In this document: positions 44,530 to 55,985 of the stretch, in pieces
Layout of the letters: each line of letters starts with the position of its first letter
How positions within the stretch are numbered: position 1 is the first letter of the stretch
Assembly (NCBI GenBank): GCA_011037195.1
Contig: JAAEAF010002614.1
Span: 51,182-115,181, forward strand
Origin: Triatoma infestans
Taxonomy: Eukaryota; Arthropoda; Insecta; Hemiptera; Reduviidae
DNA length: 64,000 bases
Reading direction: 5' to 3'
Translations under genes and position numbers: made by a program
The notes under the pieces: model-generated
Database searches by the model: none
The model's input: only the letters and a program-made list of their open reading frames with translations
Told to the model about the DNA's origin: nothing

Positions 44530-45260
44530 TACAGTGTTGCTGAGTTCTTGCTGGACTGATGCTCAATTAAATTTAAATATACTCGAGCAATATTGTAATT
44601 GCAATACTCTCACATTGAACAGTAACAAAACTTTTATTGTTTCTTTTCACAAAGAGGGTTGGTTGCCAAAACTTATGTTCGGCTTCATAAACTGGCAGAA
44701 TTCATTTGAAATATAAAATTTCCAAACGCATACTAAATTGGTGGATCAATTTATTAAATATGGAAAATACCAGATTGCCAAAAATTTGTTACCGTCGTTT
44801 GGTTTATTTTGGAAATATGAATATGCCTCATAATTGATTTATATAGCTAAAAAATCATTTGTCTACAATAGATTGCAATCAACTCCTTTTGAGTGAAAAT
44901 ATGACAGTGTACTTCCTCATAAAATTAGAATGTTAACCAGTTTGGAAAGTCGTTTACTCAGTATGGATGTAAATTTTGTTTTAAATAGTACATTCAATGT
45001 TCATTACAGACAAATCAGTTTACTTGGTTTGAAAGATGATTATATATTGTTAAAGTGTGGCATTGAAAAATTAAGATTAGTTGCACAAATCCGACTTTCA
45101 GGCACTAAATATTGCAGACTGTTGTTCAAACATGAAAAATATCTCTTTTTTCCAGACGAGAAATATATTAATTGTAATCAATACAGTATGGATGACATAG
45201 CACACTTTATTTTTCAATGTCCGACTTTTTCTGTCAACCGTGTTAAAATACTTAAATAAT
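44530..45260 (+). pseudogene. LINE ORF2, end of RT and Cys/His C-terminus
   Basis: It continues the host LINE after the insertion: LLSSCWTDAQLNLNILEQYC and NTLTLNSNKTFIVSFHKEG. Then (44930-45259) comes a 109-codon frame with CNQYSMDDIAHFIFQCPTF, a degenerate zinc-knuckle-like end also seen at 33564-33833. Confidence 0.8.
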
Positions 45261-45420
45261 TTCTTATTAAATGAGAATCAGTCTCACTTTATTAATTTTT
45301 TCATAAATATTAATATAAACAAAATATTAAATTTAAACAAATTTTTACGGGGCACTTTAAAATTAAGAAAACAATCTTTTATAAGTTGTTGAATTCCTTA
45401 TGTTCTATTTGATCCAAGGG

Positions 45421-46235
45421 TGTATTATCATTCATTTATTTATTTCTTTATTTCTCTTATTATTATTATTTTTTCCTTTTTTTAAATCTTATTTTTATTA
45501 TTATTTTTAAAGAAGCTCAGTTTGTTTTAATTTGCTGTCACCTTTATTAATAGGTAATTATATTTATTTGGTTAAACCAGTTATTTGAGCTTGGCACAGT
45601 TTATAGTCTTAATTCAATTATATTTGTATTCTTGTTCCAATAACCAAATCACAAAAGAAGAAGAAAAGCTGTAATATCATGATTATTCCTTTGTATTTAC
45701 TTATATATTTATGTACATTATTCAAAAGTTTGTATGTTATAAATGCACTCAACTCCTTTGCCATAGAATTTGTATTTTTCTGGTGCAAATAAAAAAAAAT
45801 GTATATTGATATGAAGCAGTACTTTAGAGGAAAAGCTTTGCTTAGCGTATTTCTTGACAGCGTACTAAGAACTGTATAGGAATTCATTCCCACCGTCTGG
45901 AAGTATTTACAAGTTTTATTATTATTATGGTTCGAGGTGATATATTTAGGACCCTCCCATTGGTTCTTACAGCACGTCAGAACTCTGGTTTAATAATTAA
46001 TTTTTGTGAAATAACCTAATAAAAATTTGCATTTGATTATGCTGGAACCTTTTTTTATTTTATTTTATTTTTTTTTTTAAGCGTTCAAATCAACTCGTTC
46101 CACCACCGGGTTCGTTCCAGTTACCGTATCCGCTCGAATAATCCTATCATTAATTGTTGGCTTACAAATCAAGCTAACAAAAACAACCTTCTGATGAAAC
46201 CCAATGCAATATGGATGGAACATCGGTTTATACCA
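45421..46235. other. Unassigned
   Basis: AT-rich sequence with T-runs near 46066-46080. No ORF with family resemblance. Confidence 0.4.
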
Positions 46236-46239
46236 AAGT

Positions 46240-46500
46240 ACTGACCGTAAACTTTAATGTTTTGTAAAAAAAAACAGGTAAACCGGAAGTGCGACTTTAC
46301 TGTATTGAATATTACTTAAACTAAGCTTCCCAAACTTTACATATTGTAGGGCCTTTCTTATATTTGAATCATGTGTCCAGGAAAATTTATTGTTTTTAGA
46401 CATTGAGAGAGTTAAAAGTCCAACAAACCATTAATAAAATCGCAAATTTGTCAAACTGAATTTTTAATACTCATAATTGCAATTGGTTAATTTTTACACA
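46240..46500 (+). repeat. Family A internal fragment, diverged
   Basis: AACCGGAAGTGCGACTTTAC near 46282 and CCAGGAAAATTTATTG near 46377. No ends. Confidence 0.5.
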
Positions 46501-47098
46501 TCAAATTTTATTTTTAGTTGATTTTTATTGTTTTGAACAATTCGTTGAATTATTTTTTTTTTATATATATCATGCATTAAAGTTTTAAATGCTAAAGAAA
46601 TATTACTAAACAGTTTTAGGAAACTTTACCGTATAGAGATGTGGGTACAGAGACCACAATCGTGTGGTTAGTACAGTTGAATAATAGCTACACCACTAGA
46701 GTGCTCTCTGCTGCATGATGATAAGTGCCAGTTAGAAAGGCGGCGGGAGTTTCCTGTATGTTTGTTCGTTCTCATAGTAACATCATTTTTGTTGTTTCCG
46801 TTTTTTTTAACCCTCTCAATTTTTCGTTTGTTTTTTTTTCAACAGTTGTTTAATCTATTTACTTTCCAACACGTTTATTTTCACAAAAATTGACGGTCCT
46901 TACTTTTTTTTTCACTTTTACAAAAAGAAATAATGACATACTGTTTTTTTTCTCTTCTAAACACTGGAAATAGAACCAAGAATTTCAAATTTGGTCATTC
47001 TGTTTGCGGAAGGAAGGAAAACAAGAAGTGAACAAGTTACATGAGAACTAAAAGTTTCAACGTTAAAATCAATCAGCTTGAAGGATCACTTTAACTGT
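46501..47098. other. Unassigned
   Basis: No recognisable features. The region around 46630-46770 has more balanced composition. Confidence 0.4.
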
Positions 47099-47100
47099 TT

Positions 47101-47227
47101 ATACTTTCTCTTACTCCTATAGAAAGAGGAAGTATTGCAATCATGTTGAATTTTTGGTATCGAGTTTTCGCCCGAAAAATCGGTTTGAATCGGCCCCTAA
47201 GTCTAAAAAATTGGGTTTTAGCAATTG

Positions 47228-47259
<32 letters not shown>

Positions 47260-47880
47260 CTGGGAGAGGGCAGCCTATCTCAAACACGAAAAATCGAAGA
47301 ATGTTCAAACTTAATATTTCCTTAAAGTGCTTACAAAGAGACCTGAGAATAATCTTTTCGTAAAAATCGTTCAACCGGAAGTGCCACTCAAACGATTTTC
47401 TTTAAACTTGTAACATCAACTACACACACGAAGAGCTATAAACTTTTATTTGAACCATTTCTCTGGGAAAATTCATTTAAGGGAGCTTCAGGGGGAGAGG
47501 GACGATTATGTTTTCCTATAAAGTGCTATTTTCGTATATTATACGATGCTATCATCTAAATAATATCAATTAGAATTAAATATGTTGCCAAAATTTCAAG
47601 TTTAAAGAAAATCGGTTGACCAGAAGTGGGTTGTTTTACTGAACCGGTTTATTTTGCCGGTGTTTCTCCAAAAAAAAAAACACCGACGGATTTTTTTAAA
47701 AATTTGATATAATAACTATGAGAATGCGGAGAGCTATAAATTTTGTTTGAAACTGTTTTCCGAGAAAAGAAGTTTACAGGGTGAGGGGGAAATTATTCTT
47801 TCCTCAAACAAGTCATTTTATTAAACTGCAGAAAAGACAGTATGTGTTTCACAACAGATTTTTTAAATACAAAAGTCATA
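47101..47880 (+). repeat. Family A copy with long TG tract
   Basis: It starts ACTTTCTCTTACTCCTATAG and ends GTGTTTCACAACAGATTTTT. A (TG)n tract at 47230-47258 occupies the family's microsatellite position. Two units carry CCGGAAGTGCC (about 47375) and CCAGAAGTGGG (about 47620). Confidence 0.85.
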
Positions 47881-48695
47881 TGGAAACCCGCAATACAACT
47901 CTTCATTACAAGAAGTATAAGTAATAAATGTTTGTCTCATGTCCTGCAATAAATGCCAAATCCTCAGTATTTCCATTCCAATTGTCCGAATAACAAGTAT
48001 GTAAGCCGGGTACAAGTGAGCCAAGATACAAAACATGCAAAAGCATGATTATATATCACAGGCTCCCAGTTTAATGTCCAAACGCCAGAGTGATTTCCAG
48101 AATTTTTGAAATATCCTCTTTAATAACCATTTTCATATTAAGAGAAACTTCAAATATTAAAAAAATACCTCAAAATTTAATTAAAAAGAAATGTTTATTA
48201 AGGCATAAGAAAAAAAAAATATGGCTATCCATGACAGAGAAATATATTCATCTGTTGAGCTAATTAAAAAGCATACACACGTGGGGGGGGCAGGGATAAG
48301 GGACAAGGGGCATAATGTTCTGGCGTGGCAATTTTTGTTATAATACAAGTGAATCCCCCATTTTAATTGGATATATACTTAGAATTAAGGTATACATAAC
48401 TCTCTTCTCATTCTCTGGTATATGTCTATCTGTTCGTAGTAGTAAGTTGATATATAGTTTTTAATTAACTTACTCTGTATTAGCCTAAAAGTCAGTCTTC
48501 ATTTTGAAACCTACCTAAAGTAGTTGTAAGAAATTTATTTCGCGGTAATCTAGTTTATAGTCTGTTTTCAGTTTACAGTCTGTTTTGTAGTCTAGTTTGC
48601 AGTCTGTTTTGTAGTCTAGATTAGTCTAATTCTGATCTTCCCATAAAAAGATAGATCCTAGATCCTTATAGATCCTAGATTCTTTTATTTCCGAA
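47881..48695. other. Unassigned; short internal repeats
   Basis: GTCTGTTTTGTAGTCTAG-type strings are repeated at about 48557-48625, a local minisatellite. Nothing coding. Confidence 0.5.
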
Positions 48696-48699
48696 ATTA

Positions 48700-49140
48700 T
48701 TAGTTGTGAATACTTCTGCGGCACATCCAGTTTCTCTTGCTGCAATATCCCAAGCAACTGGCCAAAACGAGGATATTGCCTGGTAGGTAGTTATATTACC
48801 TGGACATGGCTGGGGTAGCTAGTCATTTTTCACACAAAATAGGCAGGACTTCTCTAGTTCTTTGTGACAGAATTGTGATGATGGAGTCAAGAAAACGGGC
48901 GGACCACTATCTAGGTGAGTGTCCCAGTTTTGTAAATACTAGGTTTCGCATTTTTTTGGAGGGCAAATGTTTGGGTGAGGTGGAGTTTAAGGATATCTCA
49001 AGATATTGTAATCAGACCCGGTAGTTTGCTGGGGGAGTCTTCTTAGGAGTAGAAATTTTTTCTTTCAGGGGGGGAAGGAGTAAGAGCCAATTAGCTTAGA
49101 TCTCGCGCCTACGAATAATAAGTTAATAATAATAAGTATC
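48700..49140 (+). mobile_element. LINE 3' fragment (CCHC-like C-terminus, AATAAT tail)
   Basis: The frame 48806-49024 reads ASHFSHKIGRTSLVLCD, then RADHYLGECPSFVNTRFRIF and LEGKCLGEVEFKDI, the Cys-His end of RNase H-bearing LINEs. The 3' end is AATAATAAGTTAATAATAAT (about 49115-49134), the simple tail of R1/I-type elements. Confidence 0.72.
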
Positions 49141-49438
49141 CGAGACAGTTCAAAACCAATGTACATGGCTACGATTTATCTTTGCTAAATTAGCATATTT
49201 ACTTACTGTAAAGTTCTACAATGAAAAATAAAATAGTAGTGTCAAATAAACAAACGACTATACAACTTGACGACTTATACGATACTATTATAATTCTAAT
49301 TAAAATTTTTTTTTACAAATTTGGAACTTTTACTCAATTACTAAATTACTCAATTAGTCTTAATGCCATAAACAAACATGATAGACACTAATTTAAACTC
49401 AACTAACGTCATTCACAGTCAATTTTCCAGAAATATAT
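49141..49438. other. Unassigned
   Basis: AT-rich sequence; nothing recognised. Confidence 0.35.
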
Positions 49439-49439
49439 C

Positions 49440-49922
49440 TAAAAGGATACTGAGTAGGAAAGTATAAATTCCAAAATATCGAGTTTACACCGGATACAAG
49501 TTTTAAGGTCTCCTGAGCCCCCCAAAAAGTGTTTTTTTTTTTTATGGATATTGGTCTGTATGTGGGTGTCAGCATAGTTCAAAAACGGAAAGTCGCACAA
49601 AGTTCAAACTTTATATTTTGATTAAGTGGGAGTCAAGAATCGGTTCAAAACCGGAAGTAACATTTTACTAAATATATATTTGTTTTTGTTTTTTTTGCGA
49701 TTTTCTCGAAAATGGTTTCAACGATTTTTTTTTTTTTAACTAGGAAAATTAGCTACATACATCGTATATTGAGAGCTACAACGTTTATTTGTAACATTTT
49801 TCCGGGAAAATTCATTTAATAGCGCTTTTATGGCGGGGTTATGTTTTCTTCTAGAGTATTATTTCAATTTAGTATATCATTCTATGAACTACATAATACC
49901 ATAGTAAAAATAGAACCAAAGT
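49440..49922 (+). repeat. Family A copy, cut by a fold-back element
   Basis: It has a diverged left end, GAGTTTACACCGGATACAAG, AACCGGAAGTAACATTTTAC and GTTATGTTTTCTTCTAGAGT. It stops where the element at 49933 begins. Confidence 0.7.
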
Positions 49923-49932
49923 AAAATGTTAT

Positions 49933-50328
49933 CTGGTGGTTGGTTCCGCAGAGCTGGAAAGCATAAGAGACATTTTCCGTGGTAGCCTGCTTCATTTTAT
50001 GGTCATCGACCTATTTCGGGTCCGATTTACACGTAAAGTAAATCTTCCTCCAACAACAGAGTTTAAAAATTAGACCCCCACGTTGTTTCCATTCTAAGGA
50101 AAATTTGCCCTTTAACAACCCAAACACGTGTTTTCCCACCCAGCTGACCATACCCCTGACCTAGTTTAAGAGTTTAGTTTTAAATACAGTTAACACCAGT
50201 CAGTGTGTAAACTAAATTTGGTCTGTGTTGTCACACTGTCTGAAAAACGCACCCTGAAGATGGGCGAACGCCCGAAACCGGTCGATGACCACAAAATGAA
50301 GCAGGCTACCACGGAAAATGTCTCTGAT
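49933..50328 (-). mobile_element. Fold-back element F1, copy 1, 396 bp, 10-bp TSD
   Basis: AAAATGTTAT is duplicated at 49923-49932 and 50329-50338. The left arm (GAGACATTTTCCGTGGTAGC.., from about 49967) is the inverse of the right end (..CACGGAAAATGTCTCTGAT). The left tip has an extra CTGGTGGTTGGTTCCGCAGA.. piece, which sets the orientation. The right arm has CTGAAGA (50254-50260), a GGGC/GCCC stem with GAAC loop (50262-50273) and GAAAC (50274-50278), a hammerhead-like core. No ORF. The fold-back pair, variable TSD length and conserved core fit non-autonomous Penelope-like or retrozyme-like elements (inference). Confidence 0.85.
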
Positions 50329-50661
50329 AAAATGTTATGCCCTAAATTCCGAATTGTTATTTTTTATACAATTTAGATTCTTCCACTCATGTATCTTGAA
50401 GAAAATTGAACATCTAGTAAGAATTATATATTAAGCGACGGGTAAAGGATCAAACTTTTTGTCAAATATGTTGGTCAAATGTCCCATGTTTGACAAACAC
50501 CAGCCGCACACGTTCAAATCTAGTATTGTCAAAGTTCTGTTCAGTTGCTTGACTTATTTCACCTGTGCACATCGTGTGGTCATTTATTTCAGATTTTTTT
50601 TTTTTTTTTATTTAAATGTCTTAAAATGTTTCTTGCATTGACTCTGACACTTTGTATTAAG

Positions 50662-50859
50662 AAAAAAAAGTTAAGCCGTTGGTCAAAAGAATGGTATAAA
50701 CTGAGACATGAATATACTCATGAGAATTTGTTGAAAGAAATATTAGTAACCGAACCAAGGGACTACGCTAACTTTCTCCGAATCCATAGCGAAACCTTCA
50801 ATAGTTTGTTGGAATTATTTCGTCCGAGTATCGAAAAGAAGGACACTGTTATGTGTTAA
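50662..50859 (+). pseudogene. Harbinger transposase N-terminal fragment
   Basis: The frame reads SKEWYKLRHEYTHENLLKE, then YANFLRIHSETFNSLLELFR and PSIEKKDTVM before a stop. The LLKEL..YxNFLRMxxxxFxxLLxxxxPxIxKxDTxMR pattern is the conserved start of HARBI1/PIF nucleases. The DDE catalytic region is missing, so the element depends on another copy. Confidence 0.85.
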
Positions 50860-50874
50860 GAAGGGCACTATATG

Positions 50875-50968
50875 TTTTTGATTTCAATTTCCATAATGGC
50901 GGAAAGTCTCTGTACAGAGAAATAAACTGGAGTAGAAAATCCTTGTCGTTTGTCCCTAGCTCGGACAT
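50875..50968 (-). pseudogene. MADF-type DNA-binding fragment of the Harbinger element
   Basis: Minus strand from ATG at 50968 reads MSELGTNDKD, then FLLQFISLYRDFPPLWKLKS and KTYS. The F-I-x-x-Y-x-x-x-P-x-L-W spacing is the first helix pair of MADF domains, which serve as the second ORF in many Harbinger elements. It is cut after about 35 residues. Confidence 0.7.
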
Positions 50969-51164
50969 GTTCACCAGATTAAAACAAAATTGATACTGAA
51001 GATGTTTGACAAAAACGACCCGCACAAACTTCAAAAATTTCATCAATCAATTCTTCCATCAAATACGTCAAACAATTTTTGTTTGTTTGACAAACATATA
51101 GGACAAAAAGTTTGATCGTTTACCGGATTCTTTAGAGTAGAATTAGTCAATTATAACTATGTAA

Positions 51165-51530
51165 AATCGTAATAAGAGAATGTCGTGTGAGTGTTTCACA
51201 TGAGGTTTTTTTTTTTTATAACTATACATTGTACGGAAATAGCATTCTAGAGAAATCATAATGGAGCAGCTCTATCAGAACCCCCCACCCATCCAAAAAT
51301 ATAGCATTTTTTCAGCAAAATTCTTACAAATAAAAGTGATAGGACAATGTAATTACGGAAAGTATAAAGAAAATTGCATAAAACTGAAAAATTGAAGAAA
51401 AAAAAAAAAACATTCCGTAAAGTCGCATTACTTCGGATTCGGTTGACGGATTTTGTTTCGAAAACTTCATGTCGTATTCTATGGTGATATCTAAACCACC
51501 AGGCAGGAATCCTACCTGTCGTTTATTTTA
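51165..51530. repeat. Family A fragments in opposite orientations
   Basis: Positions 51165-51215 are a plus-strand right end (TAATAAGAGAATGTCGTGTG, then GTTTCACATGAGG plus T-run). Positions 51216-51530 are a minus-strand internal fragment (CATTCTAGAGAAATCATAA.., GGTTGACGGATTTTG). Confidence 0.7.
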
Positions 51531-52265
51531 TAAAGTACGAGTATTATAACTCTAAAATCATTGAGAGATGAATTTCTCATGTGTAAACTATATTAGCAAA
51601 AGTTAAACTGGTTACGCTTTGTGGCCAGCAACAACAAACTAATTTGTAGCCGACTTCTATATCTAGTCAATATAACTCCCACAACTACACAGACACACCC
51701 ACACCATACACACATAAATAAATGCCAAGTTCAACGATGCGTAGACATACCATAGTATTCTGGTATATCCAACATCTTGTTAACATCTCTGTAATAATAA
51801 ATTAGTAAATGTCTGGTTTAAAGATAAAATCTATTTACGGTTACTATTTTGAGAAAATATTATTTGGAATAAGAGAAAGTTATGTGGGAGTTTCACACCA
51901 GAATTTTGTCTTCCAATTGACTTCTTTCTGTCGCAGAAACATAACTTTATTCGGTGAATGCGTCAAAGAGTTCTTTCTACACACAAACACTATTGTTAAT
52001 AATAAATGGTATATTGTATTTTTATAATTAAGTACAAAGTTATGGAATGGAAAGTTCAATCGTGTCAACATTGTTTATAATTTTGACAGTTAATGAAAAT
52101 ATGTTACAAATTCTAAATGATCAATTTTCTTCCCACCTAGATATTTCGCTCAACATTTAATACCCTTAAGATCGTGGGACAATTCGCAAATTAAAATAAA
52201 TTGAAATGTTTACTTCGTAGGTTCTACCAACGAGACGGTTCCCCTATTTACCCCTCCTTAAATTA
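51531..52265. other. Mostly unassigned; one family A right end
   Basis: Positions 51866-51905 (GGAATAAGAGAAAGTTATGT, then GTTTCACACCAGA) are a plus-strand family end. The rest has no recognised feature. Confidence 0.5.
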
Positions 52266-52269
52266 CATC

Positions 52270-53142
52270 TAATGTGCAATAATATTATGTAGTTGTTAAA
52301 ACCATACATTGTATTGAAGTGGTACATTAGAGAAAAGCATAACGCTACAGATCGCTCAGAACCCCTAAAAAAAACCCTTCCCCAAAAATTGCCCTTAAAT
52401 GTATATTCCCGGAGAAATGTTTCAAATAAAAGTTGTAGCTCTTTGTATGTATAATAGATATCGAAAGTTTGAAGAAAATCTTCGGAGCCATTTTTGAGAA
52501 AATCGCGAAAAAGTGAAAAAAAACATTCAGTAAAGTGGTACTTCCGGTGGAGGAATTTTGAGAGTTGACCCATTGTCGGATTCCATGGTGGAATACCTTG
52601 AACTTTCTATGATTTTTCGTTTTTGAGCTATGCTCACATACTCACTCACACACAAACCATTGCTAAAAACCGTTTTTTTTTTTTTGACTCAGGGGACCTC
52701 AAAACGGATATTTCCGGTGAAAACTCGATATCGAAAATTTGACACGATTACAATACTTTCTCTTACTCCTAGTAATAAGTACCTACTTATGTGTGTACAT
52801 AGTATACGAAGTTTAAAGAAAATCGTTTTTGCGAAAATCTTTTTTGAGAAAATTGCAAAAAAAAAAAACTGAAAAAAAAAACAAAATCAGTAAATTTGCA
52901 TTTCCGGTTGATGGATTTTGCCCGAAACCTCGAAGTCTGATGCGGCGGTATACCTAAACGGAGTATCAAGTTTGAGCTTCCTACGATGTTTCATTTTTGA
53001 AATATTTTGTTCACATACAGACCATTCGCTAGAAACACTTTTTTCATATTCAGTCATCCCCAAAACTTATATTTCCGGCGAAAATGCAATTTTCGAAAAT
53101 TTAACACGATCGGGGTACTTCCTTTTATTTGGGGAAAGTAAA
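52270..53142 (-). repeat. Two tandem family A copies, both truncated
   Basis: The first (52270-52775) ends TACTTTCTCTTACTCCTAGT, where the terminal palindrome merges into the next copy. The second (52776-53142) has ATTTCCGGTTGATGGATTTT, GATGCGGCGGTATACC and CGATCGGGGTACTTCC. The first is close to the 11172-12166 sub-family and the second to the 7600-8412 sub-family, so two subtypes exist. Confidence 0.78.
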
Positions 53143-53985
53143 AAAATTATTTCCGGTTTTTCCATAACCTTCTTCGTGACATATCCTTTAGAGATACTCC
53201 AAAAATAATATTACAGCTCTTTGTTGACGAGCAGTCCAACAGAGTGCAGCCATGTTAATATTACAAAGTTGGCTTGCTAACGTCCAAATTAACGTGAGCT
53301 AATTGCAGGACAATTTATGACTACAGTGAACGGGGTGAATGGTTTTATTAATTTGGATGGCATAGGATTTGGTCCCTCCACACAAACGAACAATAAAAAT
53401 AATGTAAACATTACTTTTTATTTAGAAATATCCTAATACTAATTAGTATTATTAATAAAAAAAACATAATTTTCCTACCATGCCCTCAAAATTTCCTTAC
53501 CCATAAAATTCCCGCCAACATGTACAGGAAAAACCATTTCCTTTAACGAAATTATAATATAAATAACCAAGGTAGAATTCCAAAATGAACCAAATGTCAC
53601 CAAATATATATATATATGTATTTATCTTGTAATATAAATGCAAATATATGTATTATAGCTATGTTAATATTTTATTAACAATGTAATACCTTGCGATATT
53701 GTTTAAGGAGGGATGAAATGGAGGGAGGGTAGTATTATTTATTCTAACTTAACCAAACTGAAATGAAAATTAATGATCATTATGAAATGATGGTATCTAT
53801 TAATTTTAATAATAAATTTAATTTATTCCAATTTATCTGTTTATTTAACTAATTATTTGTTTAAAAGATTATTCTTTGGGATTATTACAAAAAGAGAAAT
53901 GATATGTGAAAATTCGCTAAAAAATTTTAAATCGTAGGCTTTATCATTTCCTTTCAACACACAATGGCTTTCGAAACCCCCATTG
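53143..53985. other. Unassigned
   Basis: AT-rich sequence, no recognised feature. Confidence 0.4.
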
Positions 53986-53987
53986 AA

Positions 53988-55110
53988 TTTTTTTTTTTTT
54001 TTTTTTAACCACCTTCCATTTGGAATAGATTGATTGATAAAGAGGAGGCGAGCCTCGTTCCACCGCAACATACACTAAGAGGTTAATTGTGGATCCCCTT
54101 TAGTTGCAGCACATCTTTCAGCTTTGCGCGGTTAAACAAGCCTAGCAAAGCTGATAGCGGCCACGAGATGAAGCTCATGGCTTCGGGATTTTGTTCCTAG
54201 TTCAAGAAACCTTGTACTCATTAGGCCGGCACATTCACAAAGAATGTGTACCGAGGTTTCTTTCGCGGCCTTGCCGAATCGGCATACGCGTTGTATGCAA
54301 GTAGTAGTTGGTGCTGTGCCGATTCAGCCTGTAATGTCTCGTTAATTAACCTTATATCCCTTCAGCTATGGTTCAGTAGGTCTCTAGTGAATTTAGCCTT
54401 TTCTCCTGATGTTCTCTCCCATCATTGCAGACGCTGTCCTTCTATCCAACCTTTGACAGAAGTTTAAATCAGGCACCTGGACAACCCGCAGAAGGGTTCG
54501 GCACCTATGAAGTATCCTTCGAGTCCTCCCTCGCTAGGGCATCCACCCTCTTGTTGCCTAGAAACCCGGCGAGGGTCAGCTTATTCCCAACACCCACCTT
54601 GGTTAGGAATGGGCATTCAAAGCTGCTTGGCTGTCGGAGTGAATGGCCACTTTCCTTCTGTCCAATCCTTGCCTTAGAAACTCCTTAGCATAGAGTTGTA
54701 GCGCCACTAGTTAGGCCTGAAAGACTGTGCCGTATTTTCCCCAAACTTACTTTAGGCCTACTCCCATAGACACCAGCTCGGACCAAACTCAGAGTGTTGC
54801 AGCCGTCCGTATACCAGACGAATTACAGAGCAGAGGTGGGAGGGGTCACTGTCCTTCCATTTAGGAGAAATCCTTTTAACAAATCGCTGATAAGCGGCCA
54901 GATAAGGTTCGTCTTGGTACTGGCCAAACTTTAACTCTTCGAATTTACTATCTGTTAAAGGTCTTTGGGACCCTTTCATCGTGGCATAAGCTACCATGTT
55001 TAGAGAAGGGTAATTAGGAAATCCAGGAGGTACGTCACCAGAGGGTAGCCAAGCTAGTCTTCAGGTATCAGCAGAACTTGCAATAGAATGGACTGCATTT
55101 TTAGGTTCCC
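53988..55110 (-). mobile_element. RNase H-bearing LINE 3' half with poly(A) tail
   Basis: The 3' end is an A-run of about 20 (T-run at 53987-54006). The minus strand reads, across frames: KGSQRPLTDSKFEELKFGQY, WYTDGCNTLS, RAGVYGSRPKVSLG, VAIHSDSQAALNAHS and YADSARPRKK. D in YTDG, the E/A region and SDSQAAL are the RNase H core. The layout (RNase H after RT) is that of R1/I-group LINEs. RT and APE are not present. It is truncated at about 55110. A same-family copy, opposite strand, is at 58350-58815. Confidence 0.82.
54758..54997 (-). pseudogene. LINE linker and RNase H start
   Basis: A 79-codon open frame: MVAYATMKGSQRPLTDSKFE to DPSHLCSVIRLVYGRLQHSE. The last residues are a frame-shifted reading of the RNase H start (WYTDGCNT). 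It links the RT-RNase H spacer to the first RNase H aspartate. Confidence 0.6.
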
Positions 55111-55390
55111 TAAATTACTAATTAAATTAGTAATTGCCAAAAACTATGGAAATTGTTAAAATATAACAAAACACACACACTACAACATTTCTCTTATCCC
55201 ACTTCACTTTAAAGTCGACATTTTTATCACATATTTAATTGAACTTTTTTAATACAGTGTAGATACGCTTTAATTACACAATTTGAAAGCACTTTAAAGG
55301 ATACAAAATTTTCACTTTAAATTGAAAGGTTTTATAATATAAATCCGCTCCTAAACTAACATTGAAAAATAAATGTTTATTTTCAATTAG
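55111..55390. other. Unassigned
   Basis: AT-rich sequence; nothing recognised. Confidence 0.3.
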
Positions 55391-55394
55391 GAAA

Positions 55395-55985
55395 CACTGG
55401 GTACATGTCAGATTTTGGAAATTCAAGTTTTCACTAGAAAACTGCATGTGTTGAAGTCCCCTGAGTATAAAAAAGAAAAAGTTCTTAGTGAAAGATCTGT
55501 TTATGTGTGTTGTGTGTGCGCGCGCATTTCAACAAAATATCTCAAAAACGAAAAATCGTAGGAACCTCAAACTTAGTATTTCGTTCAGGTATAACCACCG
55601 CATGTGAAACGAAAGTTTTCAGGCATAAATCCATCAACCGGAAGTGCCATTTTACTTAATTTTTTTCCTACAACAATTTTCTTTAAACTTCGTATACTAA
55701 TCTACACACTTAAGTACATATCATTTTTATTTGAAACATTTTCCCGGAAAAATTGATTTTCATCATAGGAAGGGCAATTTATTTTTTTTTTTGGTGGGGG
55801 GAATTTTCTCGAAATTCCTCGGGAAATTTCTCGGGTTGGTTGTTTAGCAATTTGTTGCCCCACCATCATTATATCCATGTTAGGACTAGTGAGCAAAGTT
55901 TGAGATTTTAAAAAAAGTTATCATTTTATAATTGTATAGACGCACTTGTTCCTGTTCCTGTGGCTGTAACACATCAGATTTGTTT
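55395..55985 (+). repeat. Family A copy, shortened
   Basis: It has GATTTTGGAAATTCAAGTTT, a GTGTGTTGTGTGTGCGCGCG tract, CAACCGGAAGTGCCATTTTA, and a right end with the AACACATCAGATTTG remnant. Confidence 0.75.

Larger units (their letters stand above)
38980..45420 (+). mobile_element. Near full-length APE-type LINE with two nested insertions
   Basis: In order: a ~420-bp 5' region, ORF1 from ATG 39409, a hAT insertion (39486-40952), the rest of ORF1 to 41713, ORF2 from about 41724 with APE endonuclease (GDFNSRIG near 42192) and RT (FVDFKRAFDSINHSQL, EGVLQGEILSPLLFSLHTTD, LYADD), an antisense LINE insertion (about 43862-44527), then the rest of RT (LLSSCWTDAQLNLNILEQYC) and a Cys/His C-terminus. 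Many frameshifts show it is inactive. ORF1 carrying an FP25K-like domain fits jockey/CR1-group LINEs, but the clade was not fixed. Boundaries are approximate and no TSD was found. Confidence 0.8.
50434..51131. mobile_element. PIF/Harbinger transposon, 698 bp, TTA target duplication
   Basis: The left end AGCGACGGGTAAAGGATCAA.. and the inverted right end AGAATCCGGTAAACGATCAA.. share GATCAAACTTTTTGTC and the following ATATGTTxGTC. TTA flanks both sides (50431-50433, 51132-51134), the usual 3-bp target of PIF/Harbinger. It carries a transposase N-terminal fragment (+) and a MADF-like fragment (-), the two-gene layout of this superfamily, both truncated. Confidence 0.88.
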
